Assembly (NCBI GenBank): GCA_940747215.1
Contig: CALNWS010000044.1
Coordinates: 1-38,338 of the forward strand
Source of the DNA: an uncultured Paraburkholderia sp.
GTDB taxonomy: Bacteria > Pseudomonadota > Gammaproteobacteria > Burkholderiales > Burkholderiaceae
Reading direction: 5' to 3'
DNA: 38,338 bases
Position 1 is the stretch's first letter. Each line of letters starts with the position of its first letter. A program made the position numbers and the translations under genes. Below are positions 38,262 to 38,338 of this stretch, one piece after another. Under the pieces are notes generated by a model. The model was not told the DNA's origin. It did no database searches and worked only from the letters and a program-made list of their open reading frames with translations.

Positions 38262-38338
38262 GGGGAGCCTGACGATTACCTACTTTCACACGGGTAATCC
38301 GCACTATCATCGGCGTGGAGTCGTTTCACGGTCCTGTT
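38262..38338 (-). rRNA. rrf: 5S ribosomal RNA (3' part, cut by the window edge)
   Basis: Read on the minus strand, the window starts inside 5S rRNA: GAACAGGACCGTGAAACGAC, then CTCCACGCCGATGATAGTGCG and GTGTGAAAGTAGGTAATCGTC, the conserved loop and 3' half of beta-proteobacterial 5S. The 3' end is placed by its terminal CAGGCTCCCC and may be off by a few bases. The 5' part and the 23S and 16S genes should lie to the right, outside the window. Confidence 0.93.

Noticed and set aside
38089..38310. Minus-strand frame over the 5S end and tRNA-Tyr promoter
   Set aside because: It overlaps the 5S rRNA, its terminator and the promoter, and has no protein features.
1..38338. CRISPR arrays, insertion sequences, prophage genes or attachment sites
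   Set aside because: None seen; the only long repeat is the tuf pair, and all other genes are core housekeeping genes.

Overview
The window is a core housekeeping block from a Burkholderiaceae bacterium, closest in feel to Paraburkholderia/Caballeronia. The basis is the Burkholderia-like wording of the ribosomal proteins, the high-GC codon use, the order tRNA-Tyr/Gly/Thr-tuf-tRNA-Trp-secE-nusG-rplKAJL-rpoBC followed by recQ and the str-S10-spc-alpha genes, and the 5S rRNA sequence. Species was not determined. Every gene lies on the minus strand, so transcription runs from high to low coordinates.

Layout in transcription order. The right edge (38338-38221) holds the 3' part of a 5S rRNA and its terminator. 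A strong sigma70-type promoter (38125-38154) follows and drives tRNA-Tyr, tRNA-Gly, tRNA-Thr, tuf copy 2, tRNA-Trp, secE, nusG, rplK, rplA, rplJ, rplL, rpoB and rpoC (38110-24166), with an attenuator-like hairpin between rplL and rpoB and a terminator after rpoC. recQ (23989-22142) stands between rpoC and the str genes. A second strong promoter (22072-22101) starts rpsL-rpsG-fusA-tuf copy 1. The S10 block (rpsJ to rpsQ), the spc block (rplN to rpmJ, with a promoter candidate at 12017-12044) and the alpha block (rpsM, rpsK, rpsD, rpoA, rplQ) follow, ending at a terminator (2619-2647). Then come cutA and dsbD, which overlap, and a terminator at 173-213. The first 172 bases hold nothing I recognise.

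Together these genes make the translation machinery (28 ribosomal proteins in the S10-spc-alpha and str clusters plus L11, L1, L10 and L7/L12, EF-Tu twice, EF-G, IF-1), RNA polymerase alpha/beta/beta', NusG, and the SecYE translocon.

I found no new multi-gene system. The points most worth checking concern how these near-invariant genes deviate. Both tuf copies appear identical over about 1196 bp, from just before the start codon to an apparent ancestral TAA stop. Both carry the same frame change just before that stop, so each EF-Tu ends in a different extra tail. rplJ, and possibly rplQ, also show 3'-end frame changes. Several normally invariant residues are changed (SecY, L17, L18, S4, IF-1), mostly through changes that look like C-to-T. 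A 16-bp tandem duplication of the rplE ribosome-binding site creates an out-of-frame decoy start. Several perfect hairpins sit at internal gene boundaries. Together these suggest relaxed selection or sequence error; the sequence alone cannot decide which.
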